From Nostoc sp. NIES-4103 (GTDB lineage Bacteria > Cyanobacteriota > Cyanobacteriia > Cyanobacteriales > Nostocaceae), in the NCBI RefSeq assembly GCF_002368335.1, contig NZ_AP018288.1, forward strand, positions 2,720,838-2,784,837: DNA of 64,000 nt. The letters run 5' to 3'. Position numbers and translations under genes: made by a program. Below, one piece after another: positions 53,425 to 62,012 of the stretch. The notes below the pieces were generated by a model. That model saw nothing but the letters and a program-made list of their open reading frames with translations. It was not told where the DNA came from and did no database searches. Each line of letters opens with the position of its first letter. Positions within the stretch are counted from its first letter, which is position 1.

Positions 53425-54030
53425 ATGGCTTATAGCGATTTTAAACTCCTAGAAGTTATTGATTCTTTTGGTTTAGTTATTCACGAGTCATCAGGTCTAT
53501 TTGCAAGTGTACAGGAGCAAGAATGTAGTGATTTGTTATCTACTATTCTTCGAGAAAATGTTGATTTGGCTGTGGCTATCAGTTCAGAAAAGGCTCGTAG
53601 TGAGATGATAATTAGCCCTATTTTATTAGAAATTAGGCGTAAATTTGATTGTCAAATAAGTCTGTTTTCTGGAGTTGATTTTACTGTTGATAGTCAACGA
53701 GGATTAAATGGATTTTGTGATTTTATTTTAAGTCTTTCTTCTGAGCAGCTAATTGTACGTAGTCCGGTGATTGTCTTGGTAGAAAGTAAAAATGAAAATT
53801 TGCGGTCTGGTTTAGCACAATGTATTGCTGAAATGGTAGCTGCTCAGTTGTTTAACGAAAAAAGTGGAAATCAAATCAAGACTATCTATGGTGCTGTTAC
53901 TATCGGTACTATCTGGCAATTTTTGAAGCTGGAAGACAATATAGTTTCCATTGATTTGAGTGAATATTATATTAAGGATGTTAAGAAAATTTTAGGAATT
54001 TTGTATAGTGCGATCGCTCAAAATAAGTGA
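53425..54030 (+). CDS. Predicted PD-(D/E)xK nuclease-like protein
   Basis: A 201-residue protein of a cyanobacterial family. RGLNGFCDFILSLS and VIVLVESKNENLRSGLAQ give D...E-x-K spacing typical of PD-(D/E)xK nucleases, followed by a helix with Glu (IAEMVAAQLFNEKSG). Start ATG 53425; a TTG six codons earlier is less likely. It lies 43 bp upstream of the RNase III gene and may be co-transcribed with it. Confidence 0.6.
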   Translation: MAYSDFKLLEVIDSFGLVIHESSGLFASVQEQECSDLLSTILRENVDLAVAISSEKARSEMIISPILLEIRRKFDCQISLFSGVDFTVDSQRGLNGFCDFILSLSSEQLIVRSPVIVLVESKNENLRSGLAQCIAEMVAAQLFNEKSGNQIKTIYGAVTIGTIWQFLKLEDNIVSIDLSEYYIKDVKKILGILYSAIAQNK

Positions 54031-54073
54031 TAAATAATCATCAATTCATAATCAATTAATTTAAAACACTACA

Positions 54074-55234
54074 ATGGCTATTAGCAATCACGAAAGAGTT
54101 CGCATATCTTTAGAGATACTTTGTCAAGGTTTATACCCTTATTTTGAAAGGGAAATGCAGGCAATTTATAAAGAGGACTGGCTGAAAACTGCCAAATCAT
54201 GTCTATCTGATGAACCAAACCTCAACCGTAACGTAGAAGATGTTTTGCGTGAAGATATTTCTGCCTTGCTAAAAGTAATGACAAGGCAGTGGGATCAAGT
54301 ATTTAGAAAAAAATTGGATTATCCTAAACGTCGTTTAGCAAGTGAGATTCTTGACTTTCGCCACAAATGGGCCCATGAAAAGCGCTTCTCGACAGATGAC
54401 ACTTATCGCGCACTTGATAGCATTGTTCGACTTCTCAAAGCTATTTCGGCATCAGAGGCAGATATTGTAGAAAAACAAAAGCAAGAAGTGTTAGAAATGC
54501 TTTCTCCTCAACAAGTTGAAGAAGCCCGCATTAGAGAGAAGTTGGCAGATATACACAAATTGTTGATATTCCGTGACGAAAAACTTTTGCGCCGTGCGCT
54601 TACTCACCGTTCTTATGTTCATGAGAACCCCGGAGAAGGTGAACACAATGAACGCCTAGAATTTCTCGGTGATGCTTTGCTGAATTTCTTAAGTGGTGAA
54701 TATCTCTATCGTCGTCACCCAGAAAGAGGAGAAGATGAATTAACTCGTCGCCGTTCCGCGTTGGTAGATGAGAAGCAACTGGCAAAGTTTGCTATTGAAG
54801 TCGGTTTAGACTTTAGAATGCGCTTAGGAAAAGGAGCAATTTTAGACGGCGGCTTCCAAAATCCTAATTTACTTAGCAGTACTTTTGAAGCAGTGGTTGG
54901 CGCTTATTATCTAGATAATAATTCCGATATTGAAGCAGTTCGCGCAATTATAGAACCATTGTTTGATTCTGTACCTGAACAAATGGTTGTGTTTCGTTCT
55001 AATGTAGATTCAAAAAATCGTTTTCAGGAATGGGTGCAACGCAATGTGACAACAAATCCACCGAAATATTTCACAGAACAAGTAGGTGGTTTATCTCACG
55101 CGCCAGAGTTCATAGCTAAAGTATTTGTCAACGAAAAAAATTACGGAGAAGGTAAGGGACGCAATAAAAAAGAAGCTGAGAAAGCAGCAGCCGAAGATGC
55201 ATTAGCTAAGTTGAAAAAACAAGGATTGTTATAA
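54074..55234 (+). CDS. rnc: RNase III with an N-terminal HEPN domain
   Basis: A 386-residue protein about 150 residues longer than ordinary RNase III. Residues about 1-145 form a Swt1-type HEPN domain (LCQGLYPYFEREMQAIY, LLKVMTRQWDQVFRKKL, ASEILDFRHKWAHEKRF) with an intact R-x4-H (R96, H101), the motif of HEPN ribonucleases. RNase III catalytic box: HNERLEFLGDALLNFLSGEY (about 191). The dsRBD is at about 310-385 (KNRFQEWVQRNVTT, NKKEAEKAAAEDALAKL). A fusion of two ribonuclease domains is unusual; activity is inferred. Confidence 0.85.
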   Translation: MAISNHERVRISLEILCQGLYPYFEREMQAIYKEDWLKTAKSCLSDEPNLNRNVEDVLREDISALLKVMTRQWDQVFRKKLDYPKRRLASEILDFRHKWAHEKRFSTDDTYRALDSIVRLLKAISASEADIVEKQKQEVLEMLSPQQVEEARIREKLADIHKLLIFRDEKLLRRALTHRSYVHENPGEGEHNERLEFLGDALLNFLSGEYLYRRHPERGEDELTRRRSALVDEKQLAKFAIEVGLDFRMRLGKGAILDGGFQNPNLLSSTFEAVVGAYYLDNNSDIEAVRAIIEPLFDSVPEQMVVFRSNVDSKNRFQEWVQRNVTTNPPKYFTEQVGGLSHAPEFIAKVFVNEKNYGEGKGRNKKEAEKAAAEDALAKLKKQGLL

Positions 55235-55383
55235 AATAGTCAGTGGTCAGTGGTCAGTTGTTAGTAGCAAATCACAAATTATAAAAAAATGGTCAGTGGT
55301 CAGTGGTTAGTTGTTAGTAGCATATGACAAATGACAAATGACAAATGACAAATGACAACTGACAACTAACAACTGACAGCAAA
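55235..55383. repeat. Tandem and inverted short repeats
   Basis: tcagtggtcagt and gacaaat / gacaact arrays between rnc and the convergent kinase gene; complementary blocks can form a terminator hairpin. Confidence 0.65.
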
Positions 55384-56694
55384 TTAGCTGATTTCCAATT
55401 CCAAAGGTAAGGTGACAATAAAAGTGGAACCAACGCCCAATTGAGAAATTAAATTAATTTGCCCTTGCAATAGTTTCACCAAGCGGTAAACAATTGCTAA
55501 TCCTAATCCTGTGCTATCTGGAAGAGGTGGTTGATTGCTAGAATTAACACGAAAGTAAGGTTCAAATATCCGGGTTTGGTCTTCTGGTGCAATGCCAATT
55601 CCAGTGTCAGAAATTACGATCGCAAAATACTTACCTTTGCCCAATGCCTTATCTGGAACTATTGCCATATTTCCTCCAATTATAGAAAAAACATTTTCTT
55701 TGAGGAAATTACTTGTAGGCAACATGGGAGCGATCGCTGATTTATCATTGTCCAATATCTGACAGACTATAGTAATAGTCCCCGACTCAGTGTAGCGAAT
55801 GGCATTACTAATAAGATTTGTGACAATTTGTTGTAATTGCAAGCCATCTGTGAATACTTCTTCAGGAGCGCGATCGCAATTTACCACAACTTGTAATTTT
55901 TTGCTGACAGCGGCAGGTTCTAACATTTCGCACACATTGTTGATTAATATGCGTACATTCGTCGGTGCGAGTTGAAGTTTTATTTGTCCAGCATCAAAAC
56001 GGGAAATTTCCAGTACATCATTAATGACTCGTAGTAACTGTCTGCCGTTGCGTAGTACGCGTTCAATATGTTCTAGATTGGTATAATTGTCTTTTAGCTC
56101 ATCATTTCTTTTTCGTTGTTGGCGTAAAAACAAATCTGAATAACCAATAATAGAAGTTAAAGGATGTTTCAAATCATGAGCTAGTTGTGAAAGATACTCT
56201 TGATTCGCACTAACTAAGCGAGTGAGTTCCTCATTATGCACTGTTAGTGATGTATACAGATATTGTAATTCTCGCAACCGCTCGTCAACATAACTGTTAA
56301 AACACCGAGCGATCGCTTCATCAATTACAGCGTCAATCAAACGCATAGAACGAATTATACCTAAAGGCGCTAAGCGCAACAAATCTGTTTCTATAACTTC
56401 AAATATTATCGTTCGCAACAAATGATATTCTCTAGCAATTTCTGCTGGATCAAAACCTTGTTCAGCCCGCAGTACACCATGCTGTAAACTAGCAATTACT
56501 ATCGACTTAACATCACTATCCTCAGATTTTGAAAGCACTGTCACCATCGCTTTCAATACATCAGGGACATGATTTCGTATCGCTGTGTAAGATAGGTCAT
56601 CAGCACTTTCAATCCGCCTATCTTTGCGAACTGCTATCACCCATTTATACAGGATGGTATCAGTTTTTTCAGCAAGTACTTGACTAAAATCCAT
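55384..56694 (-). CDS. Sensor histidine kinase
   Basis: A 436-residue cytoplasmic kinase. The N-terminal about 150 residues are a helical sensor of the RsbR/four-helix type (AIRNHVPDVLKAMVTVL, REYHLLRTIIFEVIETD). HisKA has SQLAHDLKHPLTSIIGYSDL (His at about 173). HATPase_c has IVTNLISNAIRYTES, DTGIGI and GLGLAIV. No membrane segment or receiver domain. No partner response regulator is adjacent, so the phosphorelay is orphan. Confidence 0.9.
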   Translation of the reverse strand: MDFSQVLAEKTDTILYKWVIAVRKDRRIESADDLSYTAIRNHVPDVLKAMVTVLSKSEDSDVKSIVIASLQHGVLRAEQGFDPAEIAREYHLLRTIIFEVIETDLLRLAPLGIIRSMRLIDAVIDEAIARCFNSYVDERLRELQYLYTSLTVHNEELTRLVSANQEYLSQLAHDLKHPLTSIIGYSDLFLRQQRKRNDELKDNYTNLEHIERVLRNGRQLLRVINDVLEISRFDAGQIKLQLAPTNVRILINNVCEMLEPAAVSKKLQVVVNCDRAPEEVFTDGLQLQQIVTNLISNAIRYTESGTITIVCQILDNDKSAIAPMLPTSNFLKENVFSIIGGNMAIVPDKALGKGKYFAIVISDTGIGIAPEDQTRIFEPYFRVNSSNQPPLPDSTGLGLAIVYRLVKLLQGQINLISQLGVGSTFIVTLPLELEIS

Positions 56695-57254
56695 GATGTT
56701 AAATTCTGCTAACAGATAGATGAGTAAACGCCATATGCAATTAGTTTAGCGATTGCCGCGTCTCTATACCAAAGAAATTCATAAGGTTCACCTACCAAAA
56801 GAAATAAATTAGAGGTGTTATGTTACCACTGTCCAGCTTATTTACTGGCTTTTTTAACCGTTAAGTAAATAGTTTTATGTATAATATATTACTTAATTTT
56901 CAAATAAAAGTCATATAATTAACAGCATTAGCGCTTGATTTAGAAGTGTTGCTGAGCTTGCAGTGCAAGAATTTAACTGATAAAACCACATCAAGTATAA
57001 ATTTTATTTATTACAGAAAATTAACGAGCAGCGCTTGGACTCGGTATTTAAATAAACAACATTTATCATAAGACAGATGTATTTACCGACCAACGATGCT
57101 ATGGTATACACAGAGAACATATAATCTAAAGGGACTTGCAAACAAAAAATTTCCTATCGTAATTTTTGGTTACAGACTGTCAACATTGATAAGTCAACAA
57201 CTTGAAGCAAAATAATTTATTTGTTAGATTTCCTTAAAGTGTATGTTCAGAGTA
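56695..57254. other. AT-rich intergenic region before the riboswitch
   Basis: About 560 bp of low-GC DNA (aataaa, tttatttattac runs). It presumably carries the transporter promoter. No gene, terminator or repeat of note was recognised. Confidence 0.4.
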
Positions 57255-57505
57255 AGTCAGCCTAATCCGGCGCATCACAGTGCGTAACGCTGGAACGGAG
57301 GAACCAAATTATGGGGCGTATCTGGCAGAAAGTTAGGAGTTTAGAGTTATGAGTTATGAGTTATGAGTTTTTAATTAACTCTTCACTCCTCACTCCTAAC
57401 TCATCACTCCCAATTCAGAACTTTCTTCGGAGGGGCATCTCTCAGCCCTAGCCCGTCAGCTAACTTCGTAGGCATTGAGAGGAGACTGAAGAGATAACAT
57501 TATTT
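57255..57505 (+). promoter_or_regulatory. c-di-AMP (ydaO/yuaA) riboswitch, with a repeat inserted in a peripheral loop
   Basis: Consensus pieces of the ydaO class are visible: AATCCGG, GGAACGGAGGAACCAAA, ATGGGGCG, then after a variable insert CATCTCTCAGCCC, TAGCCCGTCAGCTAAC and TAGGCATTGAGAGGAGA. The insert (about 57320-57425) holds tandem gagttatga repeats and their complement, which should form a stem outside the core. It precedes the NrtB-like permease. In other bacteria c-di-AMP binding turns off osmolyte and K+ genes. Confidence 0.85.
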
Positions 57506-57586
57506 ATAATGTGTCAATCTCATCAGTGTCCGAGGCTGGTACTGCTCAGATTTTTTGTACCCGCACTTAGTTCTGTTGAGGTGGCA

Positions 57587-58435
57587 ATGGTATTTCAATT
57601 AAATTTAGTAGCGATCGCAGCGATCGCTAGTCAAGCAGCGTGGAAAAAAACAAAACCCGTGATTACCAAGGATGTCGTCTTCTTGCCCATCCTTGGCTTC
57701 TTGGGAATTATAGTGCTGTGGTGGGTGGTTGCACTTGCCAACCATGAATTAATGCCCACACCACCAGAGGCGCTAGTTGCGAATCTTGACTACATTTTAA
57801 ACCCGTTCTACCAACGAGGCCCTGGTAACTTAGGAATTGGTTGGTTGTTGATAGCAAGTCTGCGACGGGTTTTGCTGGGTTTTCTATTAGGTGCGGTAGT
57901 CGCAATACCTGTGGGATTTTTGATTGGCATGTCTAAACCGGCAATGCTAGCTCTCAATCCGATTATTCAGATTTTTAAACCTGTTTCGCCCTTGGCTTGG
58001 TTGCCCATCGCTCTCGCCATCTTCAACCTAGCAGACCCTTCAGCGATTTTTGTAATTTTTATTACCTCCTTGTGGCCGACAATTATCAATACTGCCCTTG
58101 GAGTTTCCAGTGTTCCCAAAGATTATTTAGATGTAGCACGGGTGCTAGAAATGCCCCAGTGGCGAAGGATTATCAAAATTATTTTGCCTGCAAGTCTGCC
58201 ATATATTTTTACAGGTTTGCGAATTAGTTTAGGGATTGCTTGGTTAGTAATCGTCGCGGTGGAAATGCTGACAGGCGGTATTGGAATCGGCTTTTTTGTT
58301 TGGGATGAATGGAGCCGTTTAAACCTAAGTTCAGTTTTCTTAGCTGTGCTGGTAATTGGCTTAACTGGGCTAATTCTTGATTACGCAGTCGGCAAAATCC
58401 AAGAATTAGTAACTGGCCGTAAGGCAACTTCTTAA
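57587..58435 (+). CDS. NrtB/TauC-type ABC transporter permease
   Basis: A 282-residue permease of the nitrate/taurine/bicarbonate class. Five or six membrane helices (FLPILGFLGIIVLWWVVALA, LRRVLLGFLLGAVVAIPVGF, LGIAWLVIVAVEMLTGGIGI). The EAA loop reads LDVARVLEMPQWRRIIKIIL, with LPASLPYIFTGLRI. Start ATG 57587 is preferred over 57509, whose added residues are not typical. First gene of the riboswitch-controlled operon. Substrate unknown: nitrate, bicarbonate, sulphonate or an osmolyte are possible. Confidence 0.85.
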   Translation: MVFQLNLVAIAAIASQAAWKKTKPVITKDVVFLPILGFLGIIVLWWVVALANHELMPTPPEALVANLDYILNPFYQRGPGNLGIGWLLIASLRRVLLGFLLGAVVAIPVGFLIGMSKPAMLALNPIIQIFKPVSPLAWLPIALAIFNLADPSAIFVIFITSLWPTIINTALGVSSVPKDYLDVARVLEMPQWRRIIKIILPASLPYIFTGLRISLGIAWLVIVAVEMLTGGIGIGFFVWDEWSRLNLSSVFLAVLVIGLTGLILDYAVGKIQELVTGRKATS

Positions 58436-58439
58436 TTGA

Positions 58440-58554
58440 GTAGGGGAGATGGGGAGATGGGGGGATGAGGGGATGAGGGAGATGAGGGGGATGAGGGAGA
58501 AATAACTAATGCCCAATTCCCAATTCCCAATTCCCTACTCCCCACTCCCTACTG
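58440..58554. repeat. STRR-type repeats
   Basis: ggggagatggggggatgagg and inverted cccaattccc blocks between the permease and the binding-protein gene; the complementary parts may weaken downstream transcription. Confidence 0.65.
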
Positions 58555-58578
58555 TTGATCGCCATTGGAGCTACACAA

Positions 58579-60024
58579 ATGGGTGATAATAATTGGACTC
58601 GACGAGATTTTATCAAGGGAATAGGGGCAACGACAGCAGGAATATCGTTGTCATCCTGTGCCATTAAGGGAAATACCGGCGCTAAAGGACTGACTGAAGA
58701 AGCTTTGGCTGTAAAACCAGTAGTCAGCGGCTCAGATTTGCCAGAAAAACCGGATATTACTGTTGGTTATGTTCCTGTAAATGATTGTGCGCCATTTGCG
58801 ATCGCCTGGAAAAAAGGATTCTTCCGCAAATACGGTTTGAACGTTACACTCAACCGTGAGGCTAGTTGGGCAACTTCCCGCGACGGACTCATTTTCGGTC
58901 GTTTGGATGCTTCCCCCGTAGTATCGGGTGCTGTCACCAACGCCAGAATTGGGGCAGAAGGCGCACGCCATGCGCCCTTGTGCGCGGCGATGACCATACA
59001 CCACCATGGTAACGCCATGACCATGAACAAAGCCATGTGGGATTTTGGGCTGCGTCCGTGGTACGAGTATCAACAACAATATGGCGATGGTGCTTTAGAA
59101 GCCTTTGGCAAGGATTTTCGCGGCTACTTTGACAAGCAACCGCCAGAAAACAGAGTTTGGGCTGTAGTCCTGAGTTCTGCCATATACGAATACTTTGTCC
59201 GTTACGTATCTGCGGCTGCTGGCGTTGACCCCCTCAAAGAATTTCGCATTATCATCGTGCCACCACCCCAAATGGTGACAAACGTGCGAATTGGGGCAAT
59301 GCAAGCTTATATGGTGGCAGAACCTTGGAATACTAGAGCAATTACAGGCAACGAAGGTATCGGTTTTACCTTTGCCCAAGGTAAAGAAGTTTGGTTAGGA
59401 CACCCAGACCGACTACTGGGAGTGATGGAATCTTTCATCGAAAACTATCCCAAAACCTACCGTTCCCTGGTCAAGGCCATGATAGAAGCCTGTCAATATT
59501 GCAGCAAACCAGAAAACCGTCAGGAAGTTGCCGAACTGATTACAGACCGTTCTTTTACAGGTGCAAAACCCAAAAAGCAGGGTGCGCCAATCACGAAGTA
59601 TACAGGCGCCGCAATTCTTGGTAATTACAACTATGGCGGCTTTGATGGCAAAGACCGCACCGTCAAAGCTGCTGACACCACAATTTTCTTTGATATTCCT
59701 GACAACCTTCGCAAACAGCCAGGAGAACATGCAACATTTTTATGGAAATCCACAAGTATCTGGTTGATGACACAAGCAGCACGTTGGGGCCAGATTCATG
59801 AATTTCCTAAAAATGCTGAGCAACTAGCCGAAAAAGGCTGGAGAACAGATTTATATCGGGAGATAGCAACTGAAATGGGTATCGAGTGTCCAAAGGATGA
59901 TTACAAAGTAGAACCACCAGAAGTATTCATAGATAAGAAAGGTTTTGACCCCAGTAATCCAGTGGGCTATCTGAATAGTTTTGAAATCAGGGCTAAGGCT
60001 CCTAATCGTTTTTACATGTCTTAA
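58579..60024 (+). CDS. NrtA/CmpA-type ABC substrate-binding lipoprotein
   Basis: A 481-residue binding protein. The signal has a Tat motif (TRRDFIKGIGATTAGISLSS) and a lipobox-like SLSSC. The mature part follows the nitrate/bicarbonate binding family: PDITVGYVPVNDCAPFAIAW, AMTIHHHGNAMTMNKAMWD, GLRPWYEYQQQYGDGALEAF, and RIGAMQAYMVAEPWNTRAI. NrtA and CmpA differ in their ligand site; the ligand is not resolved. ATG 58579 precedes the Tat motif. Confidence 0.88.
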   Translation: MGDNNWTRRDFIKGIGATTAGISLSSCAIKGNTGAKGLTEEALAVKPVVSGSDLPEKPDITVGYVPVNDCAPFAIAWKKGFFRKYGLNVTLNREASWATSRDGLIFGRLDASPVVSGAVTNARIGAEGARHAPLCAAMTIHHHGNAMTMNKAMWDFGLRPWYEYQQQYGDGALEAFGKDFRGYFDKQPPENRVWAVVLSSAIYEYFVRYVSAAAGVDPLKEFRIIIVPPPQMVTNVRIGAMQAYMVAEPWNTRAITGNEGIGFTFAQGKEVWLGHPDRLLGVMESFIENYPKTYRSLVKAMIEACQYCSKPENRQEVAELITDRSFTGAKPKKQGAPITKYTGAAILGNYNYGGFDGKDRTVKAADTTIFFDIPDNLRKQPGEHATFLWKSTSIWLMTQAARWGQIHEFPKNAEQLAEKGWRTDLYREIATEMGIECPKDDYKVEPPEVFIDKKGFDPSNPVGYLNSFEIRAKAPNRFYMS

Positions 60025-60074
60025 TTTACCTGTTCAAAAAATGACTACTGACTAAATTATTTCTGGAGCTTTTG

Positions 60075-60911
60075 ATGATGGAATATACCTCATTACCTAC
60101 CACTACTCAAAACCAAGTTATGCCCCGCACTGGATTTTTAGAAATTGAAAATTTAGTCAAGTCTTATCCAACACCAGATAAAAGTAATTTTGTTGTACTA
60201 GATGGGATTAATCTTTCTATTGGTGAAGATGAATATATTTCTGTAATTGGGCACTCTGGTTGTGGTAAATCAACTTTACTAAAAATTATTGGTGGTTTAG
60301 AAAAAGCAACTTCTGGGTCAGTACGCTTAGATGGCAAAGAAATACGTAAGCCAGGGGCAGAAAGGATGATGGTATTTCAAAATTATGCACTTTTACCTTG
60401 GCTAACTGTGAGAGAAAATATCCGTCTTGCTGTAGATGAAGTGCTTAAAAATGCCAATCGCGCTGAAAAAATTAGCATTGTTAACGAACACTTAGCAATG
60501 GTAAACTTAACGGCGGCGGCTGATAAATATCCTGATGAAATTTCTGGAGGTATGAAACAACGTGTAGGCATTGCTAGGGCTTTAGCAATTCGTCCAAAAA
60601 TGTTGCTGATGGATGAACCTTTTGGAGCATTAGATGCACTAACTAGAGGTAAATTGCAGCGGCAAGTATTGGATATTTGGGAAAACCATCGGCAAGCAGT
60701 GATGATGATTACTCATGATGTAGATGAAGCAATTTATATGTCAGACCGCATTGTATTAATGACTAATGGGCCAAAGGCGACCATTGGGGAAATATTAGAA
60801 GTACCTTTTCCTCATCCACGCGATCGCGCCGCTATGCGAAACTCAAAAGAATACTTTGAACTCCGCAACCACGCTCTGAATTTCCTTGATCGCTACTTTA
60901 CACAAGATTAA
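60075..60911 (+). CDS. NrtD/SsuB-type ABC transporter ATPase
   Basis: A 278-residue ATPase. Walker A GHSGCGKST, Q-loop MVFQNYALLPW, signature ISGGMKQRVGIARALAI, Walker B MLLMDEPFGALD and H-loop MITHDVDEA. A C-terminal segment (ILEVPFPHPRDRAAMRNSKE) is typical of the nitrate/sulphonate ATPases. RBS TGGAG six bases before ATG 60075. It completes a three-gene ABD-type importer. Confidence 0.92.
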   Translation: MMEYTSLPTTTQNQVMPRTGFLEIENLVKSYPTPDKSNFVVLDGINLSIGEDEYISVIGHSGCGKSTLLKIIGGLEKATSGSVRLDGKEIRKPGAERMMVFQNYALLPWLTVRENIRLAVDEVLKNANRAEKISIVNEHLAMVNLTAAADKYPDEISGGMKQRVGIARALAIRPKMLLMDEPFGALDALTRGKLQRQVLDIWENHRQAVMMITHDVDEAIYMSDRIVLMTNGPKATIGEILEVPFPHPRDRAAMRNSKEYFELRNHALNFLDRYFTQD

Positions 60912-60934
60912 AAAAGTAGACTATTATTTCTTTA

Positions 60935-61066
60935 GTGGGTAGCCTAATTCAAATTGCTCATAATTAGATTTGAAGCGGAGGAACCAATGTTTGGGGCTAA
61001 TCTAACGAGAGACACCTTCCAGTCTTAGCCCGTCAGCTAACTCCGTCGGCAATGGAAGGAACCCCC
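60935..61066 (+). promoter_or_regulatory. Second c-di-AMP (ydaO/yuaA) riboswitch
   Basis: Compact version of the same motif: GCGGAGGAACCAATG, TTTGGGGC, CACCTTCCAGTCTT, AGCCCGTCAGCTAACT and CGGCAATGGAAGG. It lies about 180 nt before the universal stress protein gene and after the transporter operon. The two riboswitches share CGTCAGCTAAC. Confidence 0.85.
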
Positions 61067-61243
61067 AAAACTTTGGCTGTAATACCAGTGTTATTGGGGT
61101 TTCCTCTACCAATTTGAGATTAGGGTTTTCTACATTGAATCCAAGTTGCGCTGAAGCGCACCTTTGGTGCGACCCAAAATCCAAAATTGGTTGCCCTGCT
61201 TCTCATTCATCATTCATTCTTAAATTGGGGAGAAGTTTAAGCT
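61067..61243. other. Leader between riboswitch and stress protein gene
   Basis: About 180 bp. A gcgcacctttggtgcgac hairpin (about 61156-61174) and an AGGGGTTTCC-rich stretch occur; the GGGGAGAAG at 61225-61234 is the ribosome binding site. This is the expected expression platform region. Confidence 0.45.
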
Positions 61244-61903
61244 GTGAAAATCAAGCCAATGTTAGCGCGTCTGCAAAGCGCCATAGGAAGAGATAATTTA
61301 ATTGAGCAAATGGTATTATTACCAGAACCAGAAAAAGCTTTTTATCATAAAGTTCAGGAAGCAAACTCAGTCAACTTAATTGTTGGCTATGATGGTTCCC
61401 CTAACAGTCACACCGCACTAGATATCGCCTTTTGGATTGCCCATCAAACGCGTTTAGCCACTAATAATGAAGTCACAGTGCAAGCTGTTTATGTAGTAGC
61501 AGACAATCACAATAGTGAACATGCAAATATTTTCAGCTTTGCCAAACGCCTGCCAGCTTTTGAGTGTCCAGTAGACGATGTATCAAATTCTAGCATCCCC
61601 GTCTTGACTCAACCTAAATTACAGGGGATTACACCATCTTTACAAGAAAAAACGGTAGTTTCCCTCCAAGAAGCTGACAGAATTCTGTGGCAAGCACGCA
61701 GTCTGGCTGAAGAATGGCAAGGTTCTTTCAAGGCTCATTTGCGGTTTGGAAGCATTACTACAGAACTGAAAAAAGTTGTGGAATTAGAAGCTGCTGATAT
61801 ACTCTTTTTGGGGTGCAAATCTGTTGATCATCCCATTATTCAAACGCTAGGTTCTAATTTCCCTTGCGCCGTTGTAGGTATTCCTAATTGTATTGATGAA
61901 TAA
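61244..61903 (+). CDS. Universal stress protein (UspA-like)
   Basis: A 219-residue Usp-family protein (VNLIVGYDGSPNSHTALDIA, ADILFLGCKSVDHPII, VVGIPNCIDE). The nucleotide-binding G-x2-G-x9-G-S pattern is partly present (FLGCKS, GSNFPCAVVGIP). N-terminal about 40 residues are a cyanobacterial extension. GTG 61244 has a strong Shine-Dalgarno; ATG 61259 is an alternative. Placed under a c-di-AMP riboswitch, it may be part of an osmotic or K+ response. Confidence 0.8.
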   Translation: MKIKPMLARLQSAIGRDNLIEQMVLLPEPEKAFYHKVQEANSVNLIVGYDGSPNSHTALDIAFWIAHQTRLATNNEVTVQAVYVVADNHNSEHANIFSFAKRLPAFECPVDDVSNSSIPVLTQPKLQGITPSLQEKTVVSLQEADRILWQARSLAEEWQGSFKAHLRFGSITTELKKVVELEAADILFLGCKSVDHPIIQTLGSNFPCAVVGIPNCIDE

Positions 61904-61905
61904 TC

Positions 61906-61967
61906 CTTTGTGTCTTAGTGTCTTTGTGGTTCAAGATTTTTTACCACCAAGACACTAAGACACAAAG
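61906..61967. terminator. Long hairpin between convergent genes
   Basis: CTTTGTGTCTTAGTGTCTT (61906-61924) and its complement, ending GACACTAAGACACAAAG (61951-61967), pair with one mismatch around a T-rich loop. A repeated terminator type, seen also near 32069. Confidence 0.8.
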
Positions 61968-62012
61968 ATTTTTCATACATTATGGTTACAAAGTTTTATG
62001 ATGGCTACTTAT

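Noticed and set aside
57509..57586. Longer N-terminus for the permease
   Set aside because: The 26 extra residues are not typical of the family; the ATG at 57587 gives the usual start, though it was not proven.
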